Assembly (NCBI RefSeq): GCF_009857135.1
Contig: NZ_CP047318.1
Coordinates: 5,580,001 to 5,644,000, forward strand
DNA from: Streptomyces sp. HM190
GTDB lineage: Bacteria > Actinomycetota > Actinomycetes > Streptomycetales > Streptomycetaceae
DNA length: 64,000 nt
Direction of reading: 5' to 3'
This document shows, piece after piece, positions 7,986-16,395 of the stretch. The number at the start of each line of letters is the position of its first letter. Within the stretch, counting starts at the first letter, position 1. Under the pieces are notes generated by a model. The model made no database searches and was not told the DNA's origin. It was given only the letters and a program-made list of their open reading frames with translations. The translations under genes were made by a program, and so were the position numbers.

Positions 7986-8717
7986 GTGAACTCGCGCCAG
8001 CGCCGCGGCGTCGTCCTGCTGGTCCTGTCGGCCCTGTGCGCCCTGGCCGCCTTCGCCGGGGTGCTCTCGGTGATCCGCGATGTGAACTCCAAGGTCGGGC
8101 CAGAGGTGACGGCGTACCGGCTGAAGGGTGACATCGCGCCCTACAAGGAGCTGTCCGCGGGCCAGTTCGAGAAGATCTCGATGCCGGAGCGATGGCTGTC
8201 GGACACCGCGATAACCGACCTCGCCGACATCCGCGGCAAGATCGCCGTCACCCGGCTGGAGAAGGGCTCCCTCCTCCAGTCCGACATGATCGTCGACCGC
8301 CCCGAACTCAAGCCGGGCCAGCAGGAGATCGCGATCATGATCGACGCGTCGACCGGCGTGGCCGGGAAGATCAACCCCGGTTCGCTGGTCAACATCTACG
8401 CCACGTTCGAGGAGAAGGACAGCGACTCCGGCAAGGACACATCCAAGCTGATGGTCTCCGACGCCCGCGTCATCGACGTCGGCAGGCTCACCCCCCTCGA
8501 ACCGGGCCAGTCCAGCAGCGAACGCCGCCGCACGGTCACCGAGGCCGTCCCGATCACCTTCGCGCTCGACACCGCCGACGCCCAGCGCGTCGCGTTCGCC
8601 GAGTCCTTCGCCGAGCACGTCCGTCTCGCCCTGGTCGGGGGCGGCGACGCCACGGTCGTCGTACCGGACGACCGCTCGTACACCCTCGACGAGGACAAGG
8701 AGAAGGCCGCGCGATGA
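7986..8717 (+). CDS. cpaB: Flp pilus assembly protein CpaB (SAF domain)
   Basis: A 243-residue protein with an N-terminal membrane anchor (about residues 8-29, GVVLLVLSALCALAAFAGVL). A SAF/CpaB region follows (GDIAPYKELSAGQFEKISMPERWL, then GKIAVTRLEKGSLLQSDMIV), then an RcpC-like domain (AIMIDASTGVAGKINPGSLVNIYATF). CpaB/RcpC proteins act outside the membrane in Tad pilus assembly. The GTG at 7986 follows GAGGTGAGATTCA. The stop overlaps the next in-frame ATG at 8714 (ATGA), suggesting coupled translation. Its place before the CpaE-type ATPase supports the call. Confidence 0.88.
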   Translation: MNSRQRRGVVLLVLSALCALAAFAGVLSVIRDVNSKVGPEVTAYRLKGDIAPYKELSAGQFEKISMPERWLSDTAITDLADIRGKIAVTRLEKGSLLQSDMIVDRPELKPGQQEIAIMIDASTGVAGKINPGSLVNIYATFEEKDSDSGKDTSKLMVSDARVIDVGRLTPLEPGQSSSERRRTVTEAVPITFALDTADAQRVAFAESFAEHVRLALVGGGDATVVVPDDRSYTLDEDKEKAAR

Positions 8718-8908
8718 GGTCGGTCCGGAACGTCCCCACGAGGACACCCCGAACGGATGTGCGTCGCATGCCCCTGCGCATGGGCATGCTGATGAAGGAA
8801 CAAGAGCAAGAACAGGCACGAGCACGGGCACAGGTACAGGTACAGGCGTCACCGGGGGAGGCCACCGCGTCCCCCGGGTCCGGCACGCGAACGGGGAACC
8901 GCCGATGA
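8714..8908 (+). CDS. Low-complexity micro-ORF overlapping both neighbours (doubtful gene)
   Basis: A 64-codon frame starts at an ATGA shared with the cpaB stop and ends at an ATGA shared with the CpaE-type start, so it would bridge the two by translational coupling. The predicted peptide has no recognisable domain. Its middle, EQEQEQARARAQVQVQA, comes from eight period-6 DNA repeats (8800-8847). Either it is translated only to carry ribosomes across the gap, or the frame is an accident of repeat growth. Confidence 0.3.
   Translation: MRSVRNVPTRTPRTDVRRMPLRMGMLMKEQEQEQARARAQVQVQASPGEATASPGSGTRTGNRR
8800..8847. repeat. Eight period-6 tandem repeats
   Basis: Units GAACAA, GAGCAA, GAACAG, GCACGA, GCACGG, GCACAG, GTACAG, GTACAG run without a gap. 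In the overlapping frame they encode alternating dipeptides. A second period-6 array lies at 12793-12852 in the same operon. Confidence 0.75.
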
Positions 8909-10512
8909 CCATCCGCATCCTCCCCGCAGTCGGGGACATCGACTCGGCCCGCGCCCTGACCACCCTGCTCAGCCAGCTCGCCGACGCCGAACCCGCACCA
9001 CCGGTGCCCGACTCCACCGCCCTCCTCGACACCCTGGCGCGCCTCGCGGCCGACTCCCTCGACGAACTGCCCGAGGTCGTCCTGGTCCACGAACGCATCG
9101 GCCCGGTGCCCGCCCTGGACCTGGTCCGCGACCTCGTGCTGCGTTTCCCGGCGGTCGGCGTCGTCCTCGTCACCTCCGACACCAGCACCGGGGTCCTCAC
9201 CGCCGCCATGGACTCCGGCGCCCGCGGCATCGTCAACCTCCCCCTCTCCTACGACGCCCTCGCCGAACGCGTCCAGGCCGCCGCGGCCTGGTCGACGGGC
9301 ATGCGCCGCCACCTCGGCAGCGGCACGCCCGAGCTGTACGCGGGCCCCGGCGGCACCGTCGTCACCGTCAGCGGGGCCAAGGGCGGTGTGGGCGCCACCG
9401 TCGCCGCCGTCCAACTCGCCCTCGCGGCCTGCGCGTCGGGCCGTACGGTCGCCCTCCTCGACCTGGACCTCCAGTCCGGGGACGTCGCCTCGTACCTCGA
9501 CGTGCAGTTCCGCCGCTCCGTCGCCGACCTCGCCGCGATCACCGACATCAACCCGCGGGTCCTCCAGGAGGCGGTCTACGCGCACGACACCGGCCTCTCC
9601 CTGCTCCTCGCGCCCGCCGAGGGGGAACGCGGCGAGGAGGTGACGGACCGCGTCGCCCGCCACGTCCTCGCGACCCTGCGCTCCCGTCACGACGTGGTGA
9701 TCGTCGACTGCGGCTCGCAGATGACCGCGGCGACCGCCGCGGCCGTCGAGATGGCCGACCAGGCACTCCTCCTCGTCACCCCGGACGTCGTCGCCGTCCG
9801 CGCCGCCAAACGCATGGTCCGCCTGTGGGACCGCCTCCAGATCCGCAAGGCGGAGGAGACCCTCACGGTGGTCAACCGCCACTCGCGCGGTACGGAGATC
9901 CAGCCGTCCCTCATCGAGAAGGTCACCGGCACGAAGGTGGCCCGCAACGCGGTCCCCGCCGCCTTCAAGGACCTCCAGTCCGTCGTCGACGCGGGCCGCC
10001 TCCAGGACCTGGACGCCCGTTCCTCCGTCAAGCAGGCCCTGTGGTCCCTGGCCGGTGAACTCGAACTGGTCACCGCGCAGGAGACCGGTGGCGGCCGCCG
10101 CCGCAAGCCGTCCGCCGACCGGGGCGCCCTCGTCCTGCGCCGCAGGGGCGACCGGGGCTCGGCCACCGTCGAGTTCGCCGGCATGTTCCCGCTCCTGCTG
10201 ATCGTCATGACGATCCTCTGGCAGGCCGCCCTCTACGGCTACACCTACTCCCTCGCGGGCAACGCCGCCGACGAGGCCGCCCGCGCGGCCACGGCCGCCC
10301 GCGCGATCGACGGCGACGTCCCCGGCGCCTGCCAGGCCGCCGGCACCCAGCACCTGCCCGCCGCCTGGAGCGACACGTCCATCGACTGCGCCGCCGACGG
10401 CACGGTCATGAGGGCCGAGGTCGAGGCCCCCGTCCCCCTCTTCTTCCCCGGCTTCGACGCGGGCTGGACCGTCACAGGCGAGGCGGGCGCGGCACTGGAG
10501 GAGTCCCCATGA
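8905..10512 (+). CDS. CpaE/TadZ-type ATPase fused to a TadE-like pilin domain
   Basis: A 535-residue chimera. Residues 1 to about 130 look like a receiver-like TadZ N domain (VVLVHERIGPVPALDLVRDL). Residues about 150-395 are a MinD/ParA-like ATPase with deviant Walker A GAKGGVGATVAAV (K159) and IVDCGSQMTAATAAAVEMAD. After a basic linker, residues 418-535 are TadE-like: RRGDRGSATVEFAGMFPLLLIVMTILWQ in two adjoining pieces, where G418/S419 is a plausible prepilin cleavage point and E423 is the conserved +5 Glu. TadZ/CpaE localises the pilus machine in the cytoplasm, whereas TadE is exported, so the join is odd. I see no ATG or GTG just before the pilin part. Processing could separate the halves. 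Confidence 0.85.
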   Translation: MTIRILPAVGDIDSARALTTLLSQLADAEPAPPVPDSTALLDTLARLAADSLDELPEVVLVHERIGPVPALDLVRDLVLRFPAVGVVLVTSDTSTGVLTAAMDSGARGIVNLPLSYDALAERVQAAAAWSTGMRRHLGSGTPELYAGPGGTVVTVSGAKGGVGATVAAVQLALAACASGRTVALLDLDLQSGDVASYLDVQFRRSVADLAAITDINPRVLQEAVYAHDTGLSLLLAPAEGERGEEVTDRVARHVLATLRSRHDVVIVDCGSQMTAATAAAVEMADQALLLVTPDVVAVRAAKRMVRLWDRLQIRKAEETLTVVNRHSRGTEIQPSLIEKVTGTKVARNAVPAAFKDLQSVVDAGRLQDLDARSSVKQALWSLAGELELVTAQETGGGRRRKPSADRGALVLRRRGDRGSATVEFAGMFPLLLIVMTILWQAALYGYTYSLAGNAADEAARAATAARAIDGDVPGACQAAGTQHLPAAWSDTSIDCAADGTVMRAEVEAPVPLFFPGFDAGWTVTGEAGAALEESP

Positions 10513-11306
10513 CCCCCACCGCGCCCCACCCCCACCCGACGCAACCACCCACCACCCAACACCCACGCACGGCCGAGCCGGCGTACGTGGGGGAGGCGGC
10601 GTACGCCACTGACGGCGACGCGCGAGCCACGACGACGGGTGGGCCGCCGTACACGGTCGAGCAGCCTCACGCCCATGACGGCGGGCCGGAAGCCGCGACG
10701 GCGTACGCCACCCACCGCGGGGCGCGAGCCCTCGCGGCGGGGTGGCCGCGTACGGACGTGAGGGGGTGTGTCGGGGGGTGTCCGCCCGCAGTGGTTGGCG
10801 CGTCAACTCGTCCCGCTTCTCGGGAGACTGATTCCGCGCCGTTCCGAGGACCGACACCCCCCGGCGCGCCCCCGACCCACCCCGCGCCCGAAGGTGCCGT
10901 ACTCGCGCCCGAAGGCGGCGCACCCGCACACCCAAGGCCCCGGCCCCGCCCCCGTCCCTGCCACCGCAGTGACCGAGGCGCGGCCATCCTGGAGTTCGCC
11001 GGCTTCCTCCCCATCCTCCTCCTGGTGGCCATGGCAGCGATCCAACTCGGCCTCATCGGCTACGGCATCAGCCAGGCCGGCTCGGCGGCGCGGGCCGCGG
11101 CCCGCGCCGAGTCCCTCGGCAACGACGGCGTCGCGGCGGGCCAGGCCGCGGCCAGCAGTTGGCTCGACCCGGAGGTGAGCCCGGACCAGGGCACCGACAC
11201 CACCACCGCCACCGTCGTCGTCACGGTCCCCTCCGTGATCCCCCTCTTCGAGCCGGTCACCCTCGAACGCACGGCGACGATGCCGAACGACGAGGACCAG
11301 GACTGA
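10509..11306 (+). CDS. TadE-like protein with a long low-complexity N-terminal extension
   Basis: The last ~110 of 265 residues are a TadE-type minor pilin: a basic end CHRSDRG, cleavage-like G157, then AAILEFAGFLPILLLVAMAA with Glu at +5, and an extracellular beta-rich tail. The first ~155 residues are Pro/Thr/His/Ala-rich with no recognisable domain, unlike the short leaders normal for TadE. The ATG overlaps the previous stop as ATGA. A true start nearer the pilin motif is possible, but I see no obvious ATG or GTG with a ribosome-binding site there. Role: pseudopilin of the Tad machine. Confidence 0.75.
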   Translation: MTPTAPHPHPTQPPTTQHPRTAEPAYVGEAAYATDGDARATTTGGPPYTVEQPHAHDGGPEAATAYATHRGARALAAGWPRTDVRGCVGGCPPAVVGASTRPASRETDSAPFRGPTPPGAPPTHPAPEGAVLAPEGGAPAHPRPRPRPRPCHRSDRGAAILEFAGFLPILLLVAMAAIQLGLIGYGISQAGSAARAAARAESLGNDGVAAGQAAASSWLDPEVSPDQGTDTTTATVVVTVPSVIPLFEPVTLERTATMPNDEDQD

Positions 11307-11363
11307 CACGAGAGCCCCCGGACCAAGCAGAACACCCCCGCCCCGAGAGGAGTTGACGAAGAG

Positions 11364-12704
11364 ATGAGCCTGCGATCCCGTATCGCCGCCCCCGACGAGG
11401 GGGGAACCGGACGCGAGGACGGACACCTCGTGGCCGTCTACCGCGCCAAGCTCCTCGAAGAGATCGACCTCGCCGAGATGTCGGCCCTGACGGCGGCCGA
11501 CCGCCGAGCCCGCCTGGAACGCGTCCTCGGCCACATCATCAGCAGGGAAGGCCCGGTCCTCTCCTCCGCGGAACGCTCCCAGCTGATCCGCAGAGTCGTC
11601 GACGAGGCTCTCGGCCTGGGCGTCCTGGAACCGCTCCTCGCCGACGCCTCCGTCACCGAGATCATGGTCAACGGCCCCGACGCGATCTTCGTGGAGCGAG
11701 CCGGCCGCGTGGAACAGCTTCCGCTCCGCTTCGCCTCCACGGACCAGCTGATGCAGACGATCGAACGCATCGTCTCCACGGTCAACCGCCGCGTCGACGA
11801 GTCGAACCCCATGGTCGACGCCCGCCTCCCCACCGGGGAACGCGTCAACGTCATCATCCCCCCGCTCGCGCTGACCGGCCCGACCCTCACGATCCGCCGC
11901 TTCCCGAGGGCGTACACGCTCCCGGAGCTGATCGGTCTCGGCTCCCTCGACGAGCAGATGCTGATGCTGCTGGCCGCGTTCGTCCGCGCCCGCTTCAACG
12001 TGATCGTCAGCGGCGGTACCGGCACCGGCAAGACGACGCTCCTCAACGCGCTCTCCGGCCTGATCCCGCCCCGCGAGCGCATCATCACGATCGAGGACTC
12101 GGCCGAACTCCAGCTCCAGCAGGAGCATGTCATCCGCCTGGAGTCGAGGCCGCCCAACATCGAGGGCAAGGGGCAGATCACCATCCGCGACCTGGTCCGC
12201 AACTCCCTGCGCATGCGCCCGGACCGCATCATCGTGGGTGAGGTCCGCGGCGGCGAGACCCTGGACATGCTCCAGGCGATGTCGACGGGCCACGACGGCT
12301 CGCTCGCCACGGTCCACGCGAACTCCGCGGAGGACGCGCTGATGCGCCTGCAGACCCTCGGTTCGATGTCCGAGGTCCTCATCCCCTTCGAGGCGCTCAA
12401 GGACCAGATCAACTCGGCGGTGGACGTAGTCGTCCAGCTGACCCGTTTCGCCGACGGCTCCCGAAAGATCACCGAGATCGCGCTCCTCGTCTCGCACGGC
12501 CGCGAGCAGTTCCGCATCGCCACGGTCTCGCGCTTCGCCCCGGACCCCCTCGGCGCCGACCGAGTCGTCCACGGCCGCTTCGAGCACCTGCCGATCCCGC
12601 GTTCCGTCGCTGAGAAGCTCTACGTGGCGAACGAGCCCCTGCCACCCGCGTACGGCGTGGCGGAGGCCATCGACGTACTCCACACGAGGCAGGCCATCGG
12701 ATGA
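11364..12704 (+). CDS. cpaF: CpaF/TadA secretion ATPase
   Basis: A 446-residue type II/IV secretion-type ATPase that powers Flp pilus extension and probably retraction. An N-terminal helical domain leads to EPLLADASVTEIMVNGPD, typical of CpaF. The Walker A is GGTGTGKTT (K223). The Asp box reads ERIITIEDSAELQL, the Walker B area RPDRIIVGEVRGGETLDML, and the His box STGHDGSLATVHANS. All catalytic motifs appear intact. The start ATG at 11364 follows GAGAGGAG. It overlaps the next small frame by ATGA at 12701. Its membrane partners TadB and TadC are encoded just downstream. Confidence 0.95.
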   Translation: MSLRSRIAAPDEGGTGREDGHLVAVYRAKLLEEIDLAEMSALTAADRRARLERVLGHIISREGPVLSSAERSQLIRRVVDEALGLGVLEPLLADASVTEIMVNGPDAIFVERAGRVEQLPLRFASTDQLMQTIERIVSTVNRRVDESNPMVDARLPTGERVNVIIPPLALTGPTLTIRRFPRAYTLPELIGLGSLDEQMLMLLAAFVRARFNVIVSGGTGTGKTTLLNALSGLIPPRERIITIEDSAELQLQQEHVIRLESRPPNIEGKGQITIRDLVRNSLRMRPDRIIVGEVRGGETLDMLQAMSTGHDGSLATVHANSAEDALMRLQTLGSMSEVLIPFEALKDQINSAVDVVVQLTRFADGSRKITEIALLVSHGREQFRIATVSRFAPDPLGADRVVHGRFEHLPIPRSVAEKLYVANEPLPPAYGVAEAIDVLHTRQAIG

Positions 12705-12880
12705 CCCGGAGGAAAGCCACCCACCCCGCACCTCCCCGGGCACCCCACCCCGCACCCCGCACCCGCCCGACGCCCCAGCTCCGCCCAACGCTCCGTACCC
12801 GTACCCGTACCCACACCCACGCCCGCACCGGTACCGGCACCCGCACCCGCCCCGCGACCACAGACAGGAGCGCCCGGTGA
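12701..12880 (+). CDS. Low-complexity micro-ORF bridging cpaF and tadB (doubtful gene)
   Basis: A 59-codon frame begins at an ATGA shared with the cpaF stop and ends at a GTGA shared with the tadB start. It encodes an Arg/Thr/Pro-rich peptide with an RTRTRTHTHARTGTGTRTR run and no domain. The run comes from ten period-6 repeats at 12793-12852. As at 8714, it may serve only to bridge ribosomes, or be a by-product of repeat expansion. Confidence 0.3.
   Translation: MTRRKATHPAPPRAPHPAPRTRPTPQLRPTLRTRTRTHTHARTGTGTRTRPATTDRSAR
12793..12852. repeat. Ten period-6 tandem repeats
   Basis: Three perfect CCGTAC units are followed by CCACAC, CCACGC, CCGCAC, CGGTAC, CGGCAC, CCGCAC and CCGCCC. Length and period match the array at 8800-8847 in kind though not in sequence. 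Being in multiples of 6, changes in copy number would keep the overlapping frame open. Confidence 0.8.
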
Positions 12881-13824
12881 ACAACACCACCCTGCTGGCC
12901 CTCGGCGCCACCGTCCTGTGCGGCACCCTCGCCGTCGCGGGCGCGCACTCCTACGCCTCCGGCCGCGCGCAGCGCCAGGCCCTCGTCGACCGTCTCGCCG
13001 CCGGCGGGGGCGGCCCGCAGCGCACGGCGAGCGGCCGCGTACGGCGGTTCACGGCCGTCGACCGCCGTCTGCGCCGCACCCGGCTCGGGCGCGCGATCCA
13101 CCTCCGCCTCACCTCGACGGGACTGGACCTGACGGCGGGCGAGTTCGCCACCTACGTGGCGATGGTGGTGGCGGCCCTGTGGCTGATCGCCGCCGCGACG
13201 CTCGCCCCGTTCTTCGGTCCGATCGCCGGCGCCGTCGGGATCTGGGCCGCCGCGATCTTCCTCAACTGGCAGCGCCAGAAGCGTATCGAGGCGTTCATCA
13301 ACCAGCTCCCCGACGTGGCCCGCCTGCTGGCCAACGCCACGGCTGCCGGCCTCGCCCTGCGCACGGCGCTGGCGATGGCGGCGGAGGAGCTGGAGGCCCC
13401 GGCGGGGGAGGAACTGGCGCGGGTCGCGGACCAGCTGGCCCTCGGCCGTTCCGTGGACGACGCGCTCGGCGAGCTCGCCGAACGCCTCCCCTCCCGCGAA
13501 CTGGTCGTCCTCGTCACCACTCTCGTCCTGTCGAACAAGGCGGGCGGCACGGTCGTCAGTTCGCTCCGCAACCTCACCCAGACCCTGGAGGACCGCAAGG
13601 AGACCCGTCGTGAGGTCCGGACGATGCTCTCCGAGGTCAACGCGACGGCGTTCACGGTGCCGTTCCTGGGCCTGGGCTCCCTCCTCCTGATCAACTCCTC
13701 GAACGAGGGCGCGCTGGCCCGGGTGACCGGCTCGCCCCTCGGGCAGGTCCTGGTCCTGGTCTCGATCGGCCTCTACACCGTCGGCTTCTTCGTCATCCGC
13801 CGCCTCGGCAAGATCGAAGTCTGA
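12877..13824 (+). CDS. tadB: TadB-type inner-membrane platform protein (T2SS F family)
   Basis: A 315-residue membrane protein: one N-terminal helix (TLLALGATVLCGTLAVAGAHS), two more around residues 90-130, and a C-terminal pair (TVPFLGLGSLLLINSS, then VLVLVSIGLYTVGFFVI). The cytoplasmic T2SSF domain lies in the middle (FINQLPDVARLLANATAAGLALRTALAMAAEEL to NKAGGTVVSSLRNLTQTLEDR). TadB pairs with TadC to form the platform on which CpaF acts. The GTG at 12877 follows GACAGGAG and overlaps the preceding micro-ORF stop. Confidence 0.9.
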   Translation: MNNTTLLALGATVLCGTLAVAGAHSYASGRAQRQALVDRLAAGGGGPQRTASGRVRRFTAVDRRLRRTRLGRAIHLRLTSTGLDLTAGEFATYVAMVVAALWLIAAATLAPFFGPIAGAVGIWAAAIFLNWQRQKRIEAFINQLPDVARLLANATAAGLALRTALAMAAEELEAPAGEELARVADQLALGRSVDDALGELAERLPSRELVVLVTTLVLSNKAGGTVVSSLRNLTQTLEDRKETRREVRTMLSEVNATAFTVPFLGLGSLLLINSSNEGALARVTGSPLGQVLVLVSIGLYTVGFFVIRRLGKIEV

Positions 13825-13843
13825 GAAGGGAGCAGCGACCGAC

Positions 13844-14746
13844 ATGACCACATCGATGCTCCCCCTCCTCCTGGCCCTGCTGATGGCCGTCGCCGTGGCC
13901 GGTGTCCTCCTCGGCATCCGGATGATCCGCGCCGACGCGAAACTCCCGAGCGACCTGGCCCTCGCCCTGGAGGTGGGCGCGACCCGTGTCTCCAGGACGG
14001 GTTCGGCGGTCGACCGGCTCGGCATGCGTTTCGCGCCGCTCGTCCTGCGCCTCATGGGCCCTCGCCGGGTCGAGACGAAGCGCCGCCGCATCGACATGGC
14101 GGGCAACCCCGGCGGCCTCACCCTCAACCGGTACGCCGCCCGCCGGGCCGTGTACGGCTTCTTCGGCGCCTTCATGGGCCTGGTCTTCCTGACCAGCGAC
14201 CGCCCTCTCTTCGCCGCCGGCACCTTCGCGTTCGGGTTCTTCGCCGCGGACGCCGCGATCTGGCAGGCGGTCCGGGAACGCAAGGACGTCATCGACCGCA
14301 CGCTCCCGGACTTCCTGGACGTGCTCGCCGTGGTCGTCTCGGCGGGTCTCGGCTTCCGCCAGGCCCTGGACCGGGTGGCGGAGAAGTACGAGGGCCCGTG
14401 GGCCGACGAACTCCGCATCACCCTCCGCCAGATGGACATGGGTGTCAGCCGCCGCCAGGCGTTCGACGAACTCCGCAAGAGGAACTCCTCCGAACAGGTC
14501 GCGCAGTTCGTCTCGGCGTTGCAGCAGGGCGAGGAACTGGGCAGCCCCATCGCGGAGACGCTGATCCAGCTGGCCGCCGACATGCGCCGCACGGACGCCC
14601 AGAACGCGCGGCGCAGGGCCGCGAGGACGATCCCCAAGGCCACACTGGTGACCCTCGTCTTCATGCTCCCGGCGACGATGATCCTCATCGCGACGGGCAT
14701 GTTCCTCGGCTCGGGCACGAACTTCGGCGAGATCCTGGGCCGCTGA
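13844..14746 (+). CDS. tadC: TadC-type inner-membrane platform protein (T2SS F family)
   Basis: A 300-residue protein that partners TadB in the Tad platform. N-terminal membrane helix MLPLLLALLMAVAVAGVLLG, then helices near residues 95-135, the T2SSF domain (DRTLPDFLDVLAVVVSAGLGFRQALDRVAEKY, GVSRRQAFDELRKRNSSEQV), and a C-terminal helix (TLVTLVFMLPATMILIATGMFL). The start ATG at 13844 follows AGAAGGGAGCAG. Its stop overlaps the histidine kinase start as TGATG, so the sensor pair is part of the same transcription unit. Confidence 0.9.
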   Translation: MTTSMLPLLLALLMAVAVAGVLLGIRMIRADAKLPSDLALALEVGATRVSRTGSAVDRLGMRFAPLVLRLMGPRRVETKRRRIDMAGNPGGLTLNRYAARRAVYGFFGAFMGLVFLTSDRPLFAAGTFAFGFFAADAAIWQAVRERKDVIDRTLPDFLDVLAVVVSAGLGFRQALDRVAEKYEGPWADELRITLRQMDMGVSRRQAFDELRKRNSSEQVAQFVSALQQGEELGSPIAETLIQLAADMRRTDAQNARRRAARTIPKATLVTLVFMLPATMILIATGMFLGSGTNFGEILGR

Positions 14747-16395
14747 TGAGAGCCCACGGACGGAACGCACACCCCGAGACCGCCCGGCCACGGGCGGCCC
14801 TGCGCACGCCCCGCACGGGAGCGGCCCTGCGCGCGCCCCGCACGGGAGCGGCCCTGCGTATGCCCCGCACGGGAGCGGCCCTGCGTACGCCCCGCACGGG
14901 AGCGGCCCTGCGCGCGTCGTGGCTCGGGGCGGCCCTGCGCCCGCCCCGACTTCCGGCCGCCCTCCGTACGTCCCGACTGCCGAAGGCGCTGCGCGTGTCC
15001 CGACTGCCGGCAGCGCTGCGCTTCCCCCGCCGGGGAGCGGCCCTGAGCCCGCCCCTACCGCGGGCCGTACCCCCGGCGGTGTCCGGCTCCGCCGCGGGCT
15101 ACCTCCAGGACGACGCGGCACCCCCCGCGACCCTCCGCCTCCAGCTCAACGCCCTCCAGGCACTCTCCCGCCAGACCATCGCCGTCCGCCTCACGATGCT
15201 CGCCATCGGCACGCCCTTCGCCATGGCCCACACCTCCGACGGCACCCCCACCCACGCCGTGCTCGTCGTCGCAGCCCTCGGCATCACCATCGCGTACGCC
15301 ATGCTCCGGGACTGGGACCGCTTCGCGCCCCGCCTCCTCGCCCACCCCTCCCTGATGGCGCTGGACCTCCTCCTCGGCGCGGTCCTCCTCCTCACCGCCT
15401 CCCCGGTCTCGCCCCTCGCCTACGCCACGGTCTGCACCCCGCTCCTGGCCGGCCTCCTCTACGGCTGGCGCGGCGCCGGCCTCTTCACCGGCCTCCAGCT
15501 GGCCGTCCTGCTGACCGTGCACCGCGCCTGGGAGCACAGCCCGGGAGCGGGCGCGGGCACCCTCCTCATCGCCGGTTTCTGCGTCGCGGCCGGCATCATC
15601 GGCGTGACCCTGCGCAATCTGATGTTCCGCTTCGGTACGGCTACGCAGGCCCTCGCGGAGGCCACGTCCCGGCTCGCCGTGGCGGATGCCGTCGAGTCGG
15701 AACGCGCCCGCCTGGCCCGCGAACTGCACGACTCCGTGACCAAGACCCTGCACGGCCTGGCGCTCGCCGCGGACGCGCTGGCGACCTCCGCGGACCGCCC
15801 CGCGCCAGACCCTGCCGTACTGCGCCGGCAGGCGACCCTCGTGGCCGCGGCGGCCCGCCGAGCCGCCGCCGAGTCCCGCGACCTCCTCACGGACCTGCGC
15901 CGCCACACGGACCTGACGACAACGACATCCCCGGAGGACCTGAAGACCCAACTGACGGAGAGGACAGAGACCTTCACGACCCGCACCACCCTCCCCACGC
16001 ACCTCACCCATACGGGCCCGGAACCCCCGCCCCTCCCCGCCGGTACGACGCACCACCTCCTCGCGATCGTCACCGAAGCCCTGGAGAACGCGCACCGGCA
16101 CGCGCGCGCGACGAGAGCGGACGTCGCCCTGACAGTCACCGCGACCGCCCTGCGCCTCACGATCAAGGACGACGGAGTGGGCCTCCCGCCCGCACACGCC
16201 CTGGCCGAGGCATCCGATTCCGGCCACTTCGGTCTCGTGGGCATGAGAGAACGAGCCGAACAGCTGGGAGCGGACCTCCACATCACCCCCGGCCCACCGG
16301 GCACGGCCGTGACCCTGACCCTCCCGCTGCGCGAGCCCCTCTCGGACACGCCCCGCCCCCCTCGACCCCCTCACCAGGAGTCCGCCCATGCATGA
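14746..16395 (+). CDS. NarL-type sensor histidine kinase with a repeat-encoded N terminus
   Basis: A 549-residue kinase. Residues ~17-107 are ten near-copies of a 9-residue unit, GAALRTPRT and variants, from a 27-bp DNA repeat. Membrane helices follow from about residue 140 to 285 (TIAVRLTMLAIGTPFAMA and others). The HisKA_3 dimerisation box is RLARELHDSVTKTLHGLALA with phospho-acceptor H328. The ATPase domain has EALENAHRHARATRADV and DDGVGLPP, then GHFGLVGMRERAEQLGA. It overlaps tadC (TGATG) and its response regulator by 8 bases. It probably controls this Tad locus. The basic repeat tail, cytoplasmic if the first helix points outward, is not a known kinase module. Confidence 0.85.
   Translation: MRAHGRNAHPETARPRAALRTPRTGAALRAPRTGAALRMPRTGAALRTPRTGAALRASWLGAALRPPRLPAALRTSRLPKALRVSRLPAALRFPRRGAALSPPLPRAVPPAVSGSAAGYLQDDAAPPATLRLQLNALQALSRQTIAVRLTMLAIGTPFAMAHTSDGTPTHAVLVVAALGITIAYAMLRDWDRFAPRLLAHPSLMALDLLLGAVLLLTASPVSPLAYATVCTPLLAGLLYGWRGAGLFTGLQLAVLLTVHRAWEHSPGAGAGTLLIAGFCVAAGIIGVTLRNLMFRFGTATQALAEATSRLAVADAVESERARLARELHDSVTKTLHGLALAADALATSADRPAPDPAVLRRQATLVAAAARRAAAESRDLLTDLRRHTDLTTTTSPEDLKTQLTERTETFTTRTTLPTHLTHTGPEPPPLPAGTTHHLLAIVTEALENAHRHARATRADVALTVTATALRLTIKDDGVGLPPAHALAEASDSGHFGLVGMRERAEQLGADLHITPGPPGTAVTLTLPLREPLSDTPRPPRPPHQESAHA
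14794..15063. repeat. 27-bp tandem repeat, ten units inside the histidine kinase gene
   Basis: Units begin exactly every 27 bases at 14794, 14821, 14848, 14875, 14902, 14929, 14956, 14983, 15010 and 15037. The core is GCGGCCCTGCGY followed by CGCCCCGCACGGGA in the first five units; later units are diverged. Each encodes AALR-x-x-R plus two variable residues. The period is a multiple of three, so copy changes keep the frame. Confidence 0.95.

Noticed and set aside
14794..15063. CRISPR-like array
   Set aside because: The 27-bp units are contiguous with no unique spacers and keep a reading frame; it is a coding tandem repeat.
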